In this document: piece after piece, positions 59,567 to 64,000 of the stretch | Position numbering within the stretch: the stretch's first letter is position 1 | Layout of the letters: each line of letters begins with the position of its first letter | Source: Polaromonas sp. | GTDB lineage: Bacteria; Pseudomonadota; Gammaproteobacteria; Burkholderiales; Burkholderiaceae_C | Length of the DNA: 64,000 bases | Reading direction: 5' to 3' | Assembly (NCBI RefSeq): GCF_016185115.1 | Contig: NZ_JACPOF010000029.1 | Coordinates: 374,530 to 438,529 of the forward strand | Program-made: the position numbers and the translations under genes | The notes under the pieces: model-generated | The model's database searches: none | What the model saw: the letters and a program-made list of their open reading frames with translations, nothing else | Told to the model about the DNA's origin: nothing

Positions 59567-60544
59567 TCAAAAATTGAGAAGCACCGCACCCCAGGTGAAG
59601 CCACCGCCTACGCCTTCCAGCATGAGAGTGTCCCCTTTTTTGATCTTGCCGCTGCGCACCGAAGCGTCCAGTGCCAACGGTATGGACGCCGCAGAGGTGT
59701 TGCCATGCTGGTCCACAGTGACGATGAGTTTTTCAGGCGGCAACTTCAGCTTTTTGGCCGTGCTTTGCATGATGCGGATGTTGGCCTGATGGGGAATCAG
59801 CCAGTCAATATCGGCGTCGGTCATGTTGGCCTTGGCCAGCGTGGCGCGGGCAGCACTCTCGAGCACACCCACAGCCAGCTTGAACACGGCCTGGCCGTCC
59901 ATCTTGAGCAGTGCGTCGCCCACAACCTTGCCGCCCGACACATTGCCCGGTACGCAAAGAATGCCGACATGCCTGCCGTCGGCGTGGAGGTCGCTGGCGA
60001 GAATGCCAGGGGTGTCGGAGGCTTCAAGCACGACTGCACCGGCGCCATCACCAAACAGCACGCAGGTGGTGCGATCTGAGAAATCAAGGATGCGCGAGAA
60101 CACTTCGGCGCCTATGACCAGCGCCTTGCTGGCGGAGCCGGTTTTGATCATGGCATCGGCAATCGTCAGCGCATAGACAAACCCGCTGCAAACGGCCTGT
60201 ACGTCAAATGCGGCGCAACCGGCTATGCCCAGCTTGTTCTGCAAGATACAGGCTGCTGACGGAAACACCATGTCAGGCGTGGACGTGGCGACGATGATGA
60301 GGTCAATGTCGGATGGCTGCAAGCCGGCTGCATCAATGGCGCGCTTTGCCGCCTCGACGCCGAGATCGCTGCTGGACACATCGGGCGCGGCGAAATGGCG
60401 TGCATGGATGCCGGTGCGCTCCACTATCCATTCGTCAGAAGTTTCAACGCCTTTGGCGGCCAGTTCGGCTGCAAGGTCTGCATTGCTCAGGCGCCTCGGC
60501 GGGAGAAAGCTGCCGGTGCCAGTGATGCGTGAATATTGGGCCAT
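59567..60544 (-). CDS. fabH: 3-oxoacyl-ACP synthase III
   Basis: Initiates fatty-acid synthesis from acetyl-CoA and malonyl-ACP; 325 residues. Catalytic Cys in VCSGFVYAL (about 115), His in PHQANIRI (about 252) and Asn in GNTSAASIP (about 282). It follows plsX after 11 bp. Confidence 0.97.
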   Translation of the reverse strand: MAQYSRITGTGSFLPPRRLSNADLAAELAAKGVETSDEWIVERTGIHARHFAAPDVSSSDLGVEAAKRAIDAAGLQPSDIDLIIVATSTPDMVFPSAACILQNKLGIAGCAAFDVQAVCSGFVYALTIADAMIKTGSASKALVIGAEVFSRILDFSDRTTCVLFGDGAGAVVLEASDTPGILASDLHADGRHVGILCVPGNVSGGKVVGDALLKMDGQAVFKLAVGVLESAARATLAKANMTDADIDWLIPHQANIRIMQSTAKKLKLPPEKLIVTVDQHGNTSAASIPLALDASVRSGKIKKGDTLMLEGVGGGFTWGAVLLNF

Positions 60545-60555
60545 TAATTTTTATG

Positions 60556-61668
60556 TCAGTGCGTCAAGGTTGAGGCGACCAGCTCCGGCATGGGGCTGGA
60601 CCCTGGCGTCAACGCATCATCTGCAAGCGGAGCCCTGGCTGCAGAGAGCAGGGGCTCGGCTCTGGCGATGCGCTCACGAACCCGCTCAAGCAGGTTGTTA
60701 CGAGCCGCATCATAAGCGCGATTGAGCGCCCGCTCAAAAGCGAAAGCATCGGCAGAACCATGACTCTTGAACACCAGGCCCTGCAGACCGAGCAATGCTG
60801 CGCCGTTGTAACGCCTGTGATCTACGCGATTTTTAAATGCAGTTAGCACGGGATAAGCAACGATGGCTGCAATTTTCGTGAAGATATTGCGTGAAAACTC
60901 GGCCTTGATAAAACCGCCAATCATGCTTGCCAGCCCTTCGCTGGCTTTCAGGGCGACATTGCCAACGAACCCGTCACATACCACGATATCGGTCGTCCCC
61001 TTGAAAATGTCATTGCCCTCGACATTTCCGTAAAAATTCAAATCGCCGGAGTTCGCCGCAGATCGCAGCAATTCACCTGCTTTTTTAATGACTTCACTGC
61101 CTTTTATGGCCTCTTCGCCAATATTGAGAAGGCCGACACGGGGTGTGGGGTTGCTGGTGATGGCCGCGACCAGGGCCGAACCCATGACTGCAAACTGCAG
61201 CAGGTGATCTTCGGTGCAGTCAACATTGGCGCCAAGGTCCAGCACGGTCGTGGCGCCACCCAGGGCATTTGGCAGCTGCGTGGCAATGGCCGGACGGTCG
61301 ATGCCATCCATTGTTTTGAGCACGTAGCGCGCAATTGCCATCAATGCGCCGGTGTTGCCGGCAGATACCGCCGCCTGTGCGGCACCGTCCTTGACCTGAT
61401 TGATCGCCAGGCGCATGGATGAATTCTTCTTGCGGCGGAGGGCGATTTCAATCGGGTCGTCCATGGTGACGACCTCGCTGGCCGTAACAACCTGGCAGCG
61501 CGGGTTGGCTTGCAGTGCGGCAAATTGCGGGTGTGCGGCCAGCACTTCAGGCTGGCCAACGACGATCACCGCCGCGTCGGGGTGTCCATCAAGAAACGCC
61601 AGGCTGGCAGGAATGGTCACCGACGGACCGATATCCCCACCCATGGCATCAACAGCAATCCTGATCAT
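60556..61668 (-). CDS. plsX: Phosphate acyltransferase PlsX
   Basis: Makes acyl-phosphate from acyl-ACP for phospholipid synthesis; 370 residues. N-terminal [12 protein letters not shown] and [12 protein letters not shown] match the family. A terminator-like hairpin lies between rpmF and this gene, so a separate promoter or readthrough is expected. Confidence 0.96.
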   Translation of the reverse strand: MIRIAVDAMGGDIGPSVTIPASLAFLDGHPDAAVIVVGQPEVLAAHPQFAALQANPRCQVVTASEVVTMDDPIEIALRRKKNSSMRLAINQVKDGAAQAAVSAGNTGALMAIARYVLKTMDGIDRPAIATQLPNALGGATTVLDLGANVDCTEDHLLQFAVMGSALVAAITSNPTPRVGLLNIGEEAIKGSEVIKKAGELLRSAANSGDLNFYGNVEGNDIFKGTTDIVVCDGFVGNVALKASEGLASMIGGFIKAEFSRNIFTKIAAIVAYPVLTAFKNRVDHRRYNGAALLGLQGLVFKSHGSADAFAFERALNRAYDAARNNLLERVRERIARAEPLLSAARAPLADDALTPGSSPMPELVASTLTH

Positions 61669-61702
61669 GAAAAGACCGGTGCCAGCGAAAAGTTAGCGCC
61701 TG

Positions 61703-61737
61703 GAGAAAAAGAAAGGCCCGCAGGATGAGTGCGGGCC
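61703..61737 (-). terminator. Intrinsic terminator between rpmF and plsX
   Basis: Minus strand GGCCCGCA-CTCATCC-TGCGGGCC, a perfect 8-bp stem, followed by TTTCTTTTT. It lies 18 bp after the rpmF stop. Confidence 0.8.
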
Positions 61738-61755
61738 AGTACGTGAAGCGATGAC

Positions 61756-61938
61756 TTACGCTTCAGATTTGGTTTTCAGCACCTTGCGGCCACGGTAGAA
61801 ACCGGTGGGGCTGATGTGGTGGCGCAGGTGGGTTTCGCCGGTGGTGGATTCCACTGCGATGCCTGGCACGGTCAGTGCATTGTGCGAGCGGTGCATGCCG
61901 CGCTTGGAAGGTGACTTTTTGTTCTGTTGGACGGCCAT
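61756..61938 (-). CDS. rpmF: 50S ribosomal protein L32
   Basis: A 60-residue ribosomal protein from ATG 61938 ([20 protein letters not shown]) with an AGGAG box. It lacks the zinc-binding Cys pairs found in some L32 forms. The track's upstream 27 residues are leader. Confidence 0.97.
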   Translation of the reverse strand: MAVQQNKKSPSKRGMHRSHNALTVPGIAVESTTGETHLRHHISPTGFYRGRKVLKTKSEA

Positions 61939-62145
61939 GATCCGCTCCTGAGGGGGTATAGGGTTGGTAAAAAGCGAACCAGATATCCGATCATGAGTGG
62001 GCGGGGTTGTATGGACCACCTGCCAGTCATCACGAGACCAGTACGCGAAGCCTTTGATTATAGCCTGAGAAGCGCTGTCTGGCCAATGCCCTTGATCCGG
62101 ACACGAGCGGCAAACCCCTGGAGCTCAAAAATCCAAACAAAAGTA

Positions 62146-62697
62146 TTACTTTTTTCCTTTTGAATTTTTCAGCTGGGCCAGCACGGCAAACGGGTTGGGC
62201 TTTTCATCGAGCGCCTCGTCCACCTCATCTGCACCTGCGCTGAGCTTTGGTGCGACCGGGCATTGCTCATGCATGGGCACCAGCGGCAGGGCCATCAGCA
62301 GCTCATCTTCCAGCACGGCGGTCAGGTCAAACTGCGGCTCCAGCACCAGCAGGTCTTCTTCGGATTCATCGTCCTCAGCCATGGCGATGTCTTCGGTCGC
62401 CACAAAGCGGTACCACTGGTCCACATCGAGCGGCATCTGCATGGCAGCCATGCAGCGCTGACAGGTCAGGGTCACTGCGGTTTTGGCCTGCAGGTGCAGC
62501 CAGATGTCTTCCCCGCCGCCAGAGCCGCTGCGCAGCTCGGCATCGGCCTGCCAGCTCACGGATGAACCAGGCTCTGGTTCCCTGAGCTCTGCGGCCAGGC
62601 GTTCGAATTTGCCAAGCGGCGTGATGGCGATGAGGGGTTCGCCTTCTTTGGCAAAGGCCTGGATGTTCAGGCGGCTGGCTTGTAGCTGTCGGGTCAT
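62146..62697 (-). CDS. YceD/DUF177-family protein
   Basis: A 183-residue acidic protein of the YceD/Rrf-associated DUF177 family, nearly always encoded upstream of rpmF. The conserved Cys pair is visible in LTCQRCM (about 80). In plants and bacteria the family is linked to 23S rRNA accumulation. The 207 bp to rpmF show no other gene. It is divergent from maf with only 26 bp between start codons. Confidence 0.9.
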   Translation of the reverse strand: MTRQLQASRLNIQAFAKEGEPLIAITPLGKFERLAAELREPEPGSSVSWQADAELRSGSGGGEDIWLHLQAKTAVTLTCQRCMAAMQMPLDVDQWYRFVATEDIAMAEDDESEEDLLVLEPQFDLTAVLEDELLMALPLVPMHEQCPVAPKLSAGADEVDEALDEKPNPFAVLAQLKNSKGKK

Positions 62698-62723
62698 GGC
62701 TGGCAGTGTAAGAGAATCGGGAG

Positions 62724-63359
62724 ATGACTTCTGCGCCGCCCTCTACAACCCCTGACACCATTTCCCGGGCACTGGTGCTCGGCTCGACCTCGCGCTACCG
62801 CCGCGAATTGCTGGCCCGCCTGCACATCCCGTTTGAGGTGGCGGCACCCGATGTGGACGAAACCCCCAGCGCCGGCGAAGCGCCCCGCGCACTGGCTGAG
62901 CGCCTGGCGCTGGCCAAGGCCCATGCTGTGGCAAAAAAATTTCCCGAAGCCGTGGTGATCGGCTCCGACCAGGTCGCCGATCTCAATGGCCAGCCGCTGG
63001 GTAAACCCGGCACGCATGAAAAGGCGGTCGCACAACTGCGCCAGATGCGCGGTCAGACGGTGATCTTCCAGACCGCGCTGGCTGTGGTCTGCCAGGCCAC
63101 CGGCTTTGAAGCGCGTGACATCGCCGCAGTGAAAGTGACCTTTCGCGACCTGAGCGACGACGAGATTGAAAACTACCTGCGCATCGAGCAGCCCTACGAC
63201 TGCGCCGGCAGCGCCAAAAGTGAAGGCCTGGGCATTGCCCTGCTCTCATCCATCGACAGCGATGACCCGACGGCACTGGTCGGCCTGCCGCTGATACGTA
63301 CCTGCCAGATGATTCGTGCTGCCGGCATTTCCCTTCTCACACCGAAAGCCAGCGCATGA
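62724..63359 (+). CDS. Maf/YceF-family nucleotide pyrophosphatase
   Basis: A 211-residue nucleotide pyrophosphatase. LGSTSRYRRELL (N-terminal phosphate loop), the DETP motif, the general-base GSDQV and the AGSAKSEGLGI segment point to the YceF branch, which hydrolyses 7-methyl-GTP, rather than the dTTP/UTP-specific Maf. The ribosome-binding site is poorly spaced. It overlaps the downstream methyltransferase by ATGA. Confidence 0.9.
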   Translation: MTSAPPSTTPDTISRALVLGSTSRYRRELLARLHIPFEVAAPDVDETPSAGEAPRALAERLALAKAHAVAKKFPEAVVIGSDQVADLNGQPLGKPGTHEKAVAQLRQMRGQTVIFQTALAVVCQATGFEARDIAAVKVTFRDLSDDEIENYLRIEQPYDCAGSAKSEGLGIALLSSIDSDDPTALVGLPLIRTCQMIRAAGISLLTPKASA

Positions 63360-64000
63360 CCAGCAAAGGAAAGCTCTATCTCGTCCCTGCACCGCTGGAT
63401 TTCGGCTGTGAAGTTCAGGCCCCGCTGGCCGATGTGATGCCACTGGAAACCATTCGGGTCGCATCACAACTGCCCTGCTGGATTTGCGAGAACGCCAAGA
63501 GCACACGCGCCTACCTCAAACGTGTGAATGAACTGCAACCGTTGGCGCAGCCTGTGCAGGCATTGCAGATCCAGGAGTTGCCGCGCGAGGTACACAAAAA
63601 AGGCGACCACAGCGGCAACTTTGATGCGCGGCCGCTGCTGATCGCGGCGATTGAGGGTCGCGACATGGGCCTGGTCAGCGAGGCCGGCATGCCGGCGATT
63701 GCCGACCCGGGTTCATCCGTCGTGCGCGCTGCCCATGACCTGGGAATTCAAGTCGTGCCACTCACCGGACCCATGTCGCTGATGCTCGCCCTGGCTGCAA
63801 GCGGCCTGAACGGCCAGAATTTTGCATTTGTCGGCTACCTGCCGCAGGACGGCAGTGAACGCGCTCAGCGCATTCGCGAGCTGGAGTCACTGGCGCTTAA
63901 AACCGGCCAGACACAAATCTTTATAGAAACACCCTACCGCAATGCCGCGCTGCTGCAGGCGCTATTGCAATCGCTGCAGGCCAATACGCGGCTGGCGCTG
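63356..64000 (+). CDS. RsmI-like SAM-dependent methyltransferase (truncated by window end)
   Basis: The ORF starts at ATG 63356 (MTSKGKLYLVPAPLDFG), overlapping the maf stop, and runs off the end after 215 codons; it is not in the ORF track for that reason. GRDMGLVSEAGMPAIADPG and VVPLTGPMSLMLALAASGLN match the tetrapyrrole-methylase fold of RsmI (16S rRNA C1402 2'-O-methyltransferase) or its shorter paralogue. The C-terminus is not visible. Confidence 0.85.
   Translation, partial: MTSKGKLYLVPAPLDFGCEVQAPLADVMPLETIRVASQLPCWICENAKSTRAYLKRVNELQPLAQPVQALQIQELPREVHKKGDHSGNFDARPLLIAAIEGRDMGLVSEAGMPAIADPGSSVVRAAHDLGIQVVPLTGPMSLMLALAASGLNGQNFAFVGYLPQDGSERAQRIRELESLALKTGQTQIFIETPYRNAALLQALLQSLQANTRLAL

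Overview
The window looks like a chromosomal segment of a GC-rich betaproteobacterium of the order Burkholderiales, family Comamonadaceae (Polaromonas/Rhodoferax-like). This rests on gene order (lysR-leuCDB-asd-fimV-truA-trpFBA-accD; rpoE-rseA-rseB-mucD-lepA-lepB-rnc-era-recO-pdxJ-acpS-nagZ; yceD-rpmF-plsX-fabH...fabD-fabG-acpP-fabF) and on dispersed intergenic repeats of a style familiar in that family. The exact species cannot be stated from the sequence alone. I saw no rRNA, tRNA, CRISPR array, transposase or integrase.

Layout. 0-16.4 kb (+): gltA with its terminator; a 690-bp intergenic region with a dispersed repeat and a 270-bp MITE-like inverted-repeat element; a LysR regulator; leuC-leuD-leuB; a short Thr/Ile/Lys-rich leader ORF before asd; fimV, truA, trpF-trpB-trpA, accD; and a Lon-substrate-binding-domain gene. 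16.4-37.9 kb (-): a dense, mostly overlapping cluster of about 20 genes for an amidated nonulosonic acid (legionaminic-acid-like) glycan. Its parts are a PglF/WbpM-type dehydratase, a CBS-aminotransferase fusion, NeuD/PglD-, NeuC- and NeuB-type enzymes, a PtmA-like SDR, a CMP-nonulosonate synthetase, a Gfo/Idh/MocA oxidoreductase, a HisH/HisF/WbuX amidotransferase trio, one putative glycosyltransferase, a type III glutamine synthetase-like enzyme, an AsnB-like amidotransferase, two-subunit glycine decarboxylase (GcvPA/GcvPB), a PglC-type initiating transferase, an HpcH/HpaI-type aldolase and a MurJ-like flippase. 38.1-41.6 kb: lysS, a YgjP-like metallopeptidase, repeats and nagZ. 41.7-54 kb (-): acpS, pdxJ, recO, era, rnc, a DUF4845 protein, lepB, lepA, mucD, rseB, rseA, rpoE and a small membrane protein. 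54-62.7 kb (-): the fatty-acid/phospholipid operon, carrying an extra sialidase-like gene plus a membrane-protein gene between fabH and fabD. 62.7-64 kb (+): a maf/yceF homologue and a truncated RsmI-like methyltransferase.

How the genes work together. The glycan cluster can be read as one pathway. UDP-GlcNAc is dehydrated, aminated and acetylated to a UDP-diacetamido-trideoxy sugar. That sugar can be used directly by the PglC-type transferase, or converted by NeuC, NeuB and CMP-synthetase homologues to a CMP-activated legionaminic-acid-like sugar. HisH, HisF and WbuX probably add an acetamidino group. The part that this textbook route does not explain is the gcvPA-gcvPB-asnB-like-glnT-like cassette in the same tightly packed unit, with no gcvT or gcvH, plus the aldolase coupled to the initiating transferase. 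I regard this as the best candidate for an undescribed glycan-modification system. Other points worth attention are the asd leader peptide with a possible attenuator, the MITE-like element abutting the lysR start codon, and four copies of a double-hairpin repeat, three of which sit at TAG stop codons.
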